A stretch of 64,000 bases of DNA, taken from Flagellimonas sp. MMG031 (GTDB lineage: Bacteria; Bacteroidota; Bacteroidia; Flavobacteriales; Flavobacteriaceae). How positions within the stretch are numbered: position 1 is the stretch's first letter; each line of letters begins with the position of its first letter. Positions 34,401 through 43,076 of the stretch are shown one piece after another. Both the position numbers and the translations under genes were made by a program. The notes beneath the pieces are model-generated. The model saw nothing but the letters and a program-made list of their open reading frames with translations. It was not told the origin of the DNA and searched no databases. The DNA lies in contig NZ_CP157804.1 in the NCBI RefSeq assembly GCF_040112705.1, positions 1,118,501 through 1,182,500 on the forward strand. Reading direction: 5' to 3'.

Positions 34401-36785
34401 ATGGCAGATTCGACCTGTTATCATTGTGGAGATCAATGCGGTAGCCGCAGCGTGCAGTTTGATGATAAGGATTTTTGTTGCAATGGTTGCAAAACCGTTT
34501 ATGAAATCTTTACATCGAACGGCCTGTCCACCTTTTATGAAATCGAGAGCAAGGCGGGGACCACACCAAACGAGATCAGACAGAAATACGATTTTTTGGA
34601 CAACCAAGAAATCGTAGAGCGATTGGTAGAGTTCAATGAAGAAGGGGTGCAGGTGGTAAGCCTTAGCATTCCCACCATTCATTGCAGTTCCTGTATTTGG
34701 GTCTTGGAGAACCTGAACAAACTGCATCCCGCTATATCCGTTTCACAAGTCGACTTTCCAAAAAAGACCATTCGGGTCACCTATAAAACAGCAGATTTTT
34801 CCTTGAAGGCGCTTGCGCTTTTATTGGGAAGCATCGGGTACGAGCCTTACATTTCTTTAGAGGAATACAATAAAAAAGGGAAAAAGGTCGATCGTTCCTT
34901 AATATATAAGTTGGGTGTGGCCGGATTTGCCTTTGGCAATGTGATGCTCTTTTCCTTTCCCGAATATTTTGAGGTGGAGGAGTTTTGGTTGGACCAATAC
35001 AAGCATGTGTTCCGCTGGTTGATGTTCGCCTTTTCTCTCCCCGTCGTTTTTTATGCATCTCAGGATTATTTTATTTCCGCCTATAAGGGCATTCGTTCCA
35101 AATTGTTGAATATTGACGTGCCCATCGCTTTGGGGATACTGGTACTTTTTTTAAGGAGTACCGCCGATATCATGTTCGATTTGGGTTCCGGTTTTTTTGA
35201 TAGCCTAACAGGACTGGTGTTCTTTTTGTTGTTGGGCAAATTTTTTCAGCAGAAGACTTACGCCTATCTGTCGTTTGAACGGGATTACAAATCCTATTTT
35301 CCCATTGCCGTAACCCGTTTGAAGAAGAATGGGGAAGAAGAAAATATTCAAATCTACAATATCGAGGTAGGTGACAGGGTGCTGATCCGTAGCCACGAGA
35401 TCATTCCTGTGGATTGTATCCTGGTCAAAGGAACGGCCGAAATCGATTACAGCTTCGTAACCGGAGAATCTGAACCTGTGTTTAAGGAATCGGGAGAGAA
35501 ACTGTTCGCCGGTGGCAAGCAGCTTTCCGGTGTCTTGGAAGTGGAAGTGCTCAAATCGGTCTCCCAAAGTTATTTGACACAACTCTGGGGCAACTCTATA
35601 TTCTCCAAGGATAAGGCCAGTCATTTCCAGACCCTTACCGATAGTATTGGCAAACGCTTTACCATTGCGGTGCTGAGCATTGCCACCATATCCACGCTGT
35701 TCTGGTTGATTTTTGACCCAAGCCTGGCCTTAAACGTATTTACCTCGGTGTTGATCATTGCCTGTCCCTGTGCCATTGCTTTGGCAGCCCCATTTACCTT
35801 GGGCAATATGCTTCGCATTTTTGGCAGATACAAGTTTTACCTGAAGAATACCAATGTAATTGAACGCTTGGCCAAAATTGATACGGCAATCTTCGATAAA
35901 ACGGGAACGCTCACCACCAACCAAAAGGACACCATACATTATGAAGGTATGGAACTCACAGAAGAGGAAACCGCACTTCTAAAAACGACCCTACGGGCGT
36001 CCAACCATCCCCTGAGCCGATCGCTTTATAATATTCTAAAGTCCAATGCCATCATGACTTTGGAAGAGTTCCAAGAACATACTGGAAAAGGGATTGAGGG
36101 TAAATACAACCAACACTCCATAAAGGTAGGGTCTGCATCTTATGTAGGAGAAAAAACATCAAACACCATTGCGAACACCTCAGTCTATATCAGTGCCGAT
36201 GAAGATGTGAAGGGACGGTTTGTGTTCAAGAATACCTATCGAGAGGGGATGAGCAACATATTTGAAGAACTGTCCAGCGATTTGGAACTGGGCATTCTTT
36301 CGGGGGATAATGACGGTGAAAGAGGGCAATTGGAGAAAATGTTGCCGACAAAAACGAAGATGCTATTTGACCAAAAGCCCGAGGATAAGTTGGAATACAT
36401 CAAAACGCTACAAGAAAAACACAAAGTGTTGATGGTAGGTGACGGGCTGAACGATGCCGGTGCCCTTGCACAAAGTGATGTAGGCTTGGCAGTTTCAGAA
36501 AACATCAACGTGTTTTCGCCCGCTTGCGATGGAATTTTGGATGCCAGCCAATTGAGGCTGCTTCCGAAGTTCTTGCAACTGTCCAGAAAGTCCATTCGGG
36601 TAATCAAATTGAGCTTTTTGCTCTCGCTCTGTTACAACGTGGTCGGCTTGTATTTTGCCGTAACCGGGCAGTTACAGCCAGTAATTGCGGCTATTTTAAT
36701 GCCTTTGAGCTCCATTAGTATAGTGGTGTTCACCACATTGGCCACCAATTATCTCGGTAAAGAATTAAAAAATCAAGAAAGCTGA
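34401..36785 (+). CDS. ccoI: cbb3 oxidase copper-loading P1B-type ATPase
   Basis: A 794-residue heavy-metal P-type ATPase (FixI/CcoI) that moves copper across the inner membrane for insertion into cbb3 oxidase. An N-terminal Cys-rich domain (CYHCGDQC, CCNGC at 28-32) precedes an HMA domain with CSSC at 95-98. The core has CPC at 455-457, the phosphorylated Asp499 in FDKTGTLT and GDGLNDAGAL. The putative membrane-domain layout is that of CcoI rather than CopA, and ccoS follows immediately. The promoter carries a Crp/Fnr site. Confidence 0.95.
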   Translation: MADSTCYHCGDQCGSRSVQFDDKDFCCNGCKTVYEIFTSNGLSTFYEIESKAGTTPNEIRQKYDFLDNQEIVERLVEFNEEGVQVVSLSIPTIHCSSCIWVLENLNKLHPAISVSQVDFPKKTIRVTYKTADFSLKALALLLGSIGYEPYISLEEYNKKGKKVDRSLIYKLGVAGFAFGNVMLFSFPEYFEVEEFWLDQYKHVFRWLMFAFSLPVVFYASQDYFISAYKGIRSKLLNIDVPIALGILVLFLRSTADIMFDLGSGFFDSLTGLVFFLLLGKFFQQKTYAYLSFERDYKSYFPIAVTRLKKNGEEENIQIYNIEVGDRVLIRSHEIIPVDCILVKGTAEIDYSFVTGESEPVFKESGEKLFAGGKQLSGVLEVEVLKSVSQSYLTQLWGNSIFSKDKASHFQTLTDSIGKRFTIAVLSIATISTLFWLIFDPSLALNVFTSVLIIACPCAIALAAPFTLGNMLRIFGRYKFYLKNTNVIERLAKIDTAIFDKTGTLTTNQKDTIHYEGMELTEEETALLKTTLRASNHPLSRSLYNILKSNAIMTLEEFQEHTGKGIEGKYNQHSIKVGSASYVGEKTSNTIANTSVYISADEDVKGRFVFKNTYREGMSNIFEELSSDLELGILSGDNDGERGQLEKMLPTKTKMLFDQKPEDKLEYIKTLQEKHKVLMVGDGLNDAGALAQSDVGLAVSENINVFSPACDGILDASQLRLLPKFLQLSRKSIRVIKLSFLLSLCYNVVGLYFAVTGQLQPVIAAILMPLSSISIVVFTTLATNYLGKELKNQES

Positions 36786-36825
36786 TATATGTCATTTTCT
36801 GAAGAATACCATCACAGTAGTTTTA
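36783..36825 (+). promoter_or_regulatory. Crp/Fnr-type site and -7 element for ccoS-ccoNOQP
   Basis: TGAT-ATAT-GTCA at 36783-36794 (its TGA is the ccoI stop codon) with TAGTTTTA at 36818-36825, TTTA starting 33.5 bp from the centre. It gives the oxidase structural genes their own promoter 57 bp before ccoS. Confidence 0.68.
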
Positions 36826-36844
36826 CACCTAAATTCAGGCAGGT

Positions 36845-37054
36845 ATGAGTGTTATTTATGTGTTGTTGGCCATAAGCATTACGGTGGCCGTAGTCTTTTT
36901 TATAGCCTTTGTTTTTTCGGTAAAAAGCGGACAGTACGATGATACCTATACCCCATCGGTAAGAATGTTGTTTGAAGATGAGGTGATCAGGAACAAGGAT
37001 AAATCAAACTCAAATAAAAAGGAAATCAAACAAACTAAAAGTACAAACCAATAA
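36845..37054 (+). CDS. ccoS: cbb3 oxidase maturation protein CcoS
   Basis: A 69-residue single-pass membrane protein: hydrophobic SVIYVLLAISITVAVVFFIAFVF, then the polar SGQYDDTYTPSVRMLFEDE typical of CcoS. It is needed for cofactor insertion into cbb3 oxidase. It is two bases upstream of ccoNO, and the Asn/Lys-rich tail is weakly conserved in this family. Confidence 0.93.
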   Translation: MSVIYVLLAISITVAVVFFIAFVFSVKSGQYDDTYTPSVRMLFEDEVIRNKDKSNSNKKEIKQTKSTNQ

Positions 37055-37056
37055 AT

Positions 37057-39258
37057 ATGGAAATACAACAGTTCCGTTACGATAACAAAATCGTACAAAA
37101 GTTCTTATACGCCACCATACTTTGGGGCGTGGTGGGTATGGCAGTAGGCCTTTTGCTGGCCTTTATGTTTTTGTTCCCTAATGTTACAGAAGGTATCTCT
37201 TGGTTGAGCTTTGGACGCTTGCGCCCATTGCACACCAATGCCGTGATCTTCGCATTTGTGGGGAATGCCATTTTTGCAGGGGTATATTACTCGCTGCAAC
37301 GCTTGCTTAAAGCTAGAATGTTCAGTGATGTCCTGAGCAACATCAACTTCTGGGGTTGGCAATTGATCATTGTCGCCGCGGCGTTGACCTTGCCCTTGGG
37401 CTACACGACCTCCAAGGAATACGCCGAATTGGAATGGCCCATAGATTTGGCCATTGCAGTAGTATGGGTAGTTTTTGGTTGGAACATGATAGGTACCATC
37501 TTAAAAAGACGGCAAAGACACCTATACGTGGCAATTTGGTTCTACTTGGCCACCTTTGTTACGGTAGCGGTGTTGCACATCTTCAACAGTTTGGAGTTGC
37601 CGGTAACCGCTTTAAAAAGTTACTCGGTGTACGCTGGTGTTCAGGATGCGTTGGTACAATGGTGGTACGGTCACAATGCGGTAGCATTTTTCTTGACCAC
37701 GCCTTTCTTGGGGTTGATGTACTACTTCGTGCCCAAAGCGGCGAACCGTCCCATATATTCCTATAGATTATCCATCGTCCACTTCTGGTCGTTGATATTC
37801 ATCTATATCTGGGCAGGTCCTCACCACTTGTTGTATTCCGCATTGCCCGATTGGGCTCAGAACCTTGGAGTGGTATTCTCCGTAATGTTGATCGCTCCAT
37901 CTTGGGGTGGTATGATCAACGGTCTGTTGACCCTTCGCGGGGTATGGGACAAAGTGCGTACCGATGCTACGTTGAAATTTATGGTAGTGGCCATTACCGG
38001 TTATGGTATGGCAACCTTTGAGGGTCCCATGCTTTCTTTGAAAAACGTAAATGCCATTGCGCACTTTAGTGATTGGATCATTGCACACGTGCACGTAGGC
38101 GCCTTGGCTTGGAACGGGTTCTTAACCTTTGGTATGATCTATTGGTTGGTGCCCCGAATGTTCAAAACCGAACTGCACTCCAAAGGATTGGCCAATTTCC
38201 ATTTCTGGATCGGAACCTTGGGTATTGTATTGTATGCGCTGCCCATGTATGTGGCAGGATTTACCCAGGCACTTATGTGGAAAGAGTTCAACCCCGATGG
38301 CACCTTGGTTTACGGTAACTTCTTGGAGACCGTAACCCAGATTATCCCAATGTACTGGATGAGGGCCATAGGAGGTTCCTTGTACATCTTGGGTATGTTC
38401 GTATTGTTGTACAACGTAGTTATGACGATCAGGGCAGGCAGCAAAGTTGAGGATGAAGCTGCAGAAGCCCCGGCTTTGGAGCGTGTCGCCAAACGAAGAG
38501 TGGCTGGGGAGACCTTCCACAACTGGTTGGAAAGAAAACCGGTACAGTTGACGATTTTGGCTACCGTAGCGATTCTAATCGGAGGTATCGTTCAGATTAT
38601 CCCAACTATCTTGGTGAAATCCAATATCCCGACCATTACCAGTGTGAAACCCTATACGCCTTTGGAACTGGAAGGCCGAGACCTTTATATCAGGGAAGGT
38701 TGTGTGGGTTGCCACTCACAAATGATACGTCCGTTCCGAAGCGAAGTGGAACGCTACGGCGAGTATGCCAAAGCAGGGGAATTCGTGTACGATCACCCAT
38801 TCCTATGGGGTAGTAAGCGTACAGGTCCCGACTTGTTGCGGGTTGGAGGCAAATACTCCGATAGCTGGCACCTGAACCATATGTACGACCCACAAAGTAC
38901 CTCGGCAGGTTCCATCATGCCATCCTATCAATGGTTGGTCACCGACGAGCACGATCGTAGCGATGTAGAGGCTAAAATGGAAGCCATGGTACAACTGGGG
39001 GTTCCCTATACCGAAGAGGACATCGCCAATGCCCAACAATCCATGGCCGAGCAGGCAGAGGAAATCGAAAAGAGTCTTTATACAGACCCAGAATTCGAAA
39101 GGACCTATGAGGCGGACAAAAAATACGCCCAAGAAAACGGATTGGATTTTGTGGAAATGCGAGACCGTGAAATCGTGGCCTTGATAGCTTACTTACAGCG
39201 ATTGGGTACCGATATCAAAATTGAAGGAACAGAAGAAACTATATCTCAAAACAAATAA
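37057..39258 (+). CDS. ccoNO: cbb3-type cytochrome c oxidase, fused subunits I and II
   Basis: The 733-residue fusion joins CcoN (about 1-480) and CcoO (about 500-733). CcoN is the catalytic heme-copper subunit with about 12 membrane segments and the histidines for heme b, heme b3 and CuB (for example LHTNAVIFAF, WWYGHNAVAF, GPHHLLY, HVHVGALAWNG). CcoO is membrane-anchored and has one c-type heme at CVGCH (549-553). The enzyme reduces O2 with high affinity and pumps protons. The fusion is the usual Bacteroidota arrangement. Confidence 0.96.
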   Translation: MEIQQFRYDNKIVQKFLYATILWGVVGMAVGLLLAFMFLFPNVTEGISWLSFGRLRPLHTNAVIFAFVGNAIFAGVYYSLQRLLKARMFSDVLSNINFWGWQLIIVAAALTLPLGYTTSKEYAELEWPIDLAIAVVWVVFGWNMIGTILKRRQRHLYVAIWFYLATFVTVAVLHIFNSLELPVTALKSYSVYAGVQDALVQWWYGHNAVAFFLTTPFLGLMYYFVPKAANRPIYSYRLSIVHFWSLIFIYIWAGPHHLLYSALPDWAQNLGVVFSVMLIAPSWGGMINGLLTLRGVWDKVRTDATLKFMVVAITGYGMATFEGPMLSLKNVNAIAHFSDWIIAHVHVGALAWNGFLTFGMIYWLVPRMFKTELHSKGLANFHFWIGTLGIVLYALPMYVAGFTQALMWKEFNPDGTLVYGNFLETVTQIIPMYWMRAIGGSLYILGMFVLLYNVVMTIRAGSKVEDEAAEAPALERVAKRRVAGETFHNWLERKPVQLTILATVAILIGGIVQIIPTILVKSNIPTITSVKPYTPLELEGRDLYIREGCVGCHSQMIRPFRSEVERYGEYAKAGEFVYDHPFLWGSKRTGPDLLRVGGKYSDSWHLNHMYDPQSTSAGSIMPSYQWLVTDEHDRSDVEAKMEAMVQLGVPYTEEDIANAQQSMAEQAEEIEKSLYTDPEFERTYEADKKYAQENGLDFVEMRDREIVALIAYLQRLGTDIKIEGTEETISQNK

Positions 39259-39260
39259 CC

Positions 39261-39449
39261 ATGTTGAAATTTGTAAAAGAACATATGGAAACCATCGATG
39301 GGATAGCCAACTATCCCATGGTTTCCCTGCTCATCTTCTTTGTATTTTTCGTTCTATTGTTCTGGTGGGTCTTCACGGCTACCAAAGAGCACATAAGGGA
39401 GATGTCCGAATTGCCACTGGAAAACGAAGATCAACCAAACAAACTATAA
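39261..39449 (+). CDS. ccoQ: cbb3 oxidase subunit CcoQ
   Basis: A 62-residue single-pass membrane protein (MVSLLIFFVFFVLLFWWVFT) between ccoNO and ccoP, two bases after ccoNO. CcoQ stabilises the oxidase. Identification rests on size, topology and position, since the family is poorly conserved. Confidence 0.88.
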   Translation: MLKFVKEHMETIDGIANYPMVSLLIFFVFFVLLFWWVFTATKEHIREMSELPLENEDQPNKL

Positions 39450-39453
39450 TATT

Positions 39454-40428
39454 ATGAGCACAAAAACACCTTGGTGGATAAGAGTCCCGTTCCTATTCTT
39501 CCTAATCTTCGGATTGATGGAATTCTTTATAGACTCAGGGGACAAACCAGCAATCATAGAATATCCCATCACACAGTTTTTTATGCTGTTGGTGTTGATG
39601 ATCCTTATTGCGATCGAACTGATCTTGGCTTCCATTGAAAACATTATGTTCCAAACCCTTTCAGAAGAAGGCAAGGAACGTTATCTGGAAACCAAGAGCA
39701 AGAAATATGAATGGACATGGGCCAAAAACCTCATGGAAAGACTAACGCGTAGCCGCTCCATAGAGCGCGAGGGCGAAATTGTCCTCGACCATAATTACGA
39801 TGGTATCCGCGAGTTGGACAATGTATTGCCTCCTTGGTGGGTGTACCTGTTCTATGCGACCATAGTTTTTGGAGTAGTGTATTTGGTACGTTTCCATGTA
39901 ATTGGTGATTACGACCAGAAATTGGAATATGAGCAAGAAGTAGCCGCAGCGCAACAGGCCATAGAGGAATACAAGAGAACGGCCAAGGATTTGGTCGACG
40001 CCAGCACGGTGGAGTTCCTTTCGAATGAGTCGGATTTGGCAGCGGGTGAGAAAATATTCGAGTCCAATTGCGTAGCCTGTCACATGGCAGATGGCGGCGG
40101 TGGAATCGGCCCTAACCTAACCGATAAATATTGGATTTTGGGCGGTGGTATCAAAAATATCTTTACCACCATTTCCGAAGGTGGACGCGATGGCAAGGGT
40201 ATGGTCGCTTGGAAGCAGACCTTAAAGCCGGCCGAAATGGCCCAGGTTGCCAGTTATGTGATGACCTTGGGAGGAACAACACCTGCCAATCCAAAGGAAC
40301 CTGAAGGAGAAATATGGGTAGACCCCAATGCTCCTGAAGATGCCAATGGTACCGAATCTGAAACCGAAGAAACTGCACCGGCAGAAATGGGGCAGGCCAC
40401 AGATTCAACAGAAGTTGCCATGAACTAG
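39454..40428 (+). CDS. ccoP: cbb3 oxidase subunit III, single-heme CcoP
   Basis: A 324-residue subunit that delivers electrons to CcoO. Two membrane segments near the N-terminus (about 10-60) precede the CcoP anchor (LPPWWVYLFYATIVFGVVYL, about 127-146) and a cytochrome c domain with one heme site CVACH at 206-210 and the distal Met in KGMVAWKQTL. Proteobacterial CcoP usually has two CXXCH motifs; only one is present here, and the C-terminus is instead an acidic Glu/Thr-rich tail. The extra N-terminal segments are also unlike the short proteobacterial form. Confidence 0.93.
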   Translation: MSTKTPWWIRVPFLFFLIFGLMEFFIDSGDKPAIIEYPITQFFMLLVLMILIAIELILASIENIMFQTLSEEGKERYLETKSKKYEWTWAKNLMERLTRSRSIEREGEIVLDHNYDGIRELDNVLPPWWVYLFYATIVFGVVYLVRFHVIGDYDQKLEYEQEVAAAQQAIEEYKRTAKDLVDASTVEFLSNESDLAAGEKIFESNCVACHMADGGGGIGPNLTDKYWILGGGIKNIFTTISEGGRDGKGMVAWKQTLKPAEMAQVASYVMTLGGTTPANPKEPEGEIWVDPNAPEDANGTESETEETAPAEMGQATDSTEVAMN

Positions 40429-40479
40429 TCCCGTTGGGACACCCGGCAACCAAATATTTATCCATAAACCACAAATGCG

Positions 40480-41889
40480 ATGGAAGAGAATTTTAGGGAT
40501 TCCATAGGCACAATCACACAAGAAGGTAAAAGGAACTGGATTTTTCCAAAGAAACCCAGCGGAAGGTACTATGATTACCGAAAGTATGTTAGTTACTTTC
40601 TGCTGATTTTCTTGATTGCAGCACCCTTTGTCAAAATCAATGGGCATCAATTTTTGCTGTTCAATGTGCTGGACCGACGGTTCAATATTTTTGGACTTCC
40701 ATTTTGGCCGCAAGATTTTCATTTGGTGGTGGTGTCGATGATCATTGGAGTGATTTTCATCGCACTCTTTACGGTGGCCTATGGCCGTATTTTTTGTGGG
40801 TGGATGTGTCCCCAGACGATTTTTCTGGAAATGGTCTTCCGCCGGATAGAGTATTGGATCGATGGGGATAGGGGTGCTCAAATGCGATTGGCCAAGGCGC
40901 CTTGGACAGGTAAAAAGCTGAGGAAAAGACTGCTGAAGTGGTTCATCTTCTTTGTCATCTCCTTCTTTATAGCCAATATATTTTTGGCCTATTTGATCGG
41001 AAGCGACCAGTTGTTGGCCTACATTACCGATGGGCCCATGGCCCACTTGGGAACCATGATTCCCTTGTTGATTTTCACTGGAGTGTTCTATTTCATTTTT
41101 GCGTGGTTCAGAGAGCAGGTATGCATCATTGCATGTCCTTATGGACGATTACAGGGCGTGCTCTTGGATGATAAATCCATTGTTGTGGCCTACGACCACA
41201 AACGTGGAGAGGGTGAAAATGGCCGGAAAAAGTTCAGAAAAAACGAAGATAGGGAAGCACTTGGGCATGGTGACTGTATTGATTGCCTGCAATGTGTAAA
41301 TGTATGTCCCACGGGGATTGACATCCGCAACGGAACACAGTTGGAATGCGTAAACTGTACGGCCTGTATTGATGAGTGCGACCATATCATGGAAAGTATC
41401 GATAAACCCAAAGGGTTGATCAGATACGCCAGCGAGGACGAAATAACCAACAAGAACAAATTTAAGTTCACCGCCCGTATGAAGGGATACACTGCCGTGC
41501 TCGTGGTTTTGATAGGAGTTTTGGTGGGAATGTTGTTCATGCGGAACGAGGTCGAGGCGAACGTATTAAGGTTACCTGGACAGTTGTACGAGCGGAAGGC
41601 GGACAATATCATCAGCAATGTGTATACCTATAAATTGGTAAACAAAACCACGAAGGATATCGAAAATGTGTCCTTTAAGCTGATGTCGCACAATGGGGAA
41701 ATCAAAATGGTGTCACAAGATACATTCACAGTTCCAGCTGAAGAACTTGCGGAGGGAACGCTCTTTATAGAGATCAACGCATCCGCACTCAATGGCGATA
41801 AAGATCAACTCGAAATTGGAGTTTACAGCGGAGAAAAACTCATAGAAACTACGGTGACACAGTTTTTGGCACCGAGAAGTTATAATTAA
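40480..41889 (+). CDS. ccoG: cbb3 oxidase assembly ferredoxin CcoG
   Basis: A 469-residue membrane protein (FixG/RdxA family) that reduces copper during oxidase assembly. About five membrane segments; FCGWMCPQTIFLEM; two 4Fe-4S motifs, CIDCLQCVNVCPTGID and CVNCTACIDECD; and a C-terminal Ig-like periplasmic domain (about 355-469). It lies 51 bp after ccoP in the same direction, with a small GTCCC/GGGAC hairpin in the gap. Confidence 0.95.
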   Translation: MEENFRDSIGTITQEGKRNWIFPKKPSGRYYDYRKYVSYFLLIFLIAAPFVKINGHQFLLFNVLDRRFNIFGLPFWPQDFHLVVVSMIIGVIFIALFTVAYGRIFCGWMCPQTIFLEMVFRRIEYWIDGDRGAQMRLAKAPWTGKKLRKRLLKWFIFFVISFFIANIFLAYLIGSDQLLAYITDGPMAHLGTMIPLLIFTGVFYFIFAWFREQVCIIACPYGRLQGVLLDDKSIVVAYDHKRGEGENGRKKFRKNEDREALGHGDCIDCLQCVNVCPTGIDIRNGTQLECVNCTACIDECDHIMESIDKPKGLIRYASEDEITNKNKFKFTARMKGYTAVLVVLIGVLVGMLFMRNEVEANVLRLPGQLYERKADNIISNVYTYKLVNKTTKDIENVSFKLMSHNGEIKMVSQDTFTVPAEELAEGTLFIEINASALNGDKDQLEIGVYSGEKLIETTVTQFLAPRSYN

Positions 41890-41901
41890 AAAAATAAATC
41901 G

Positions 41902-42348
41902 ATGAAAATCAATTGGGGAACCGGAATCGTATTGGCATTTATAGGCTTCATAGGCTTTATCCTATACTTTGTGATACGGATGAGTACCGATGACAGGGCC
42001 AACCACGATTTGGTTACGGAAGAATATTATAAAAAAGAGCTGACCTATCAAAAACAGATAGACGCCTCAAAAACGGCGACCGAAATGGGTGCCAACCTTA
42101 CCGTTGAAAAAACGGACGAGGGTTTGGTCATTTCTTTTCCAGAACGTTTCGACCCCAAAAAAATAAGTGGAACAGTGTCCCTATACAGACCGTCTAACAA
42201 GCACTTGGATACTAACTTTCCTATAAGTTTGTCCAATACACATTTGCTCATACCTGACAATCGCTTGGTAGACGGTCGCTGGGACATTTCCATAGACTGG
42301 AATTACGAAGGTAACTCCTTTTTACATAAAGAAAAACTGGTGTACTGA
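41902..42348 (+). CDS. ccoH: FixH-family oxidase maturation protein
   Basis: A 148-residue protein with one membrane helix (GIVLAFIGFIGFILYFVI) followed by VTEEYYKKELTYQKQIDAS, the FixH signature, and a beta-rich periplasmic part. It is needed for cbb3 assembly. Position between ccoG and the SafE-like gene supports it. Confidence 0.92.
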   Translation: MKINWGTGIVLAFIGFIGFILYFVIRMSTDDRANHDLVTEEYYKKELTYQKQIDASKTATEMGANLTVEKTDEGLVISFPERFDPKKISGTVSLYRPSNKHLDTNFPISLSNTHLLIPDNRLVDGRWDISIDWNYEGNSFLHKEKLVY

Positions 42349-42350
42349 TC

Positions 42351-43061
42351 ATGTTGACCTCTGCTTTGGTTCTGGGACTTTTGGGAAGTCTGCACTGTTT
42401 GGGCATGTGCGGACCCATAGCTTTTATGTTGCCTTTGGACCATAGCAACACCATGAAAAAGACCACACAGCTCTCCATTTACCATTTGGGCAGATTGTTG
42501 GCCTACGGAATCATAGGGGTGCTATTTGGATTGTTGGGCAAGGGATTGGCCCTGTTCGGGATACAACAAAAGCTCTCTATCGGGATAGGTCTGCTCATGA
42601 TTGTCTTGGTATTGGTTCCTGCAAAATATTTGAACAGGCATAAGCTTTTAACACCCATTTATTCGATAATTGGTAAGGTGAAATCCAAACTTGGGGCCGA
42701 ATTGAAAAAGAAAACACCGGACACTTTTTTGACCATTGGATTCCTGAACGGGTTTTTGCCCTGTGGGTTGGTGTATATGGCCCTTTTGGGCGCTGTAGCC
42801 ATGGGCAACGCTATGCAGGGAGGTCTTTATATGATGATTTTCGGCCTGGGAACCGTCCCTTTAATGTCTGTCGTAGTTTATTCCAAAGGAATGATCAGAG
42901 GTGCCATAAAAGCTAAAATTCAAAAATTGATACCGGTATTTGTGGTGATCATAGGTATTTTGTTTATTATACGTGGACTTGGATTGGGAATCCCTTATGT
43001 TTCCCCCAAGGCGGCCCCTGCGGATGCAGTAACGGCGACCATAGAATGCCATCAACCCTAA
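42351..43061 (+). CDS. SafE/UreH-like membrane transporter of the cbb3 locus
   Basis: A 236-residue protein with about six membrane segments. It opens LGLLGSLHCLGMCGPIAFML and includes GFLNGFLPCGLVYMALLGA, the two conserved GxxxC motifs of the sulfite exporter TauE/SafE (UreH-like) family. Members next to ccoH are thought to help metal delivery during oxidase assembly; transport substrate unproven. It starts two bases after ccoH. Confidence 0.86.
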   Translation: MLTSALVLGLLGSLHCLGMCGPIAFMLPLDHSNTMKKTTQLSIYHLGRLLAYGIIGVLFGLLGKGLALFGIQQKLSIGIGLLMIVLVLVPAKYLNRHKLLTPIYSIIGKVKSKLGAELKKKTPDTFLTIGFLNGFLPCGLVYMALLGAVAMGNAMQGGLYMMIFGLGTVPLMSVVVYSKGMIRGAIKAKIQKLIPVFVVIIGILFIIRGLGLGIPYVSPKAAPADAVTATIECHQP

Positions 43062-43076
43062 AAAATCAAATCCATA

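Noticed and set aside
40428..40440. GTCCC/GGGAC hairpin between ccoP and ccoG as a terminator
   Set aside because: Five-bp stem, no T run; at most a minor processing signal.
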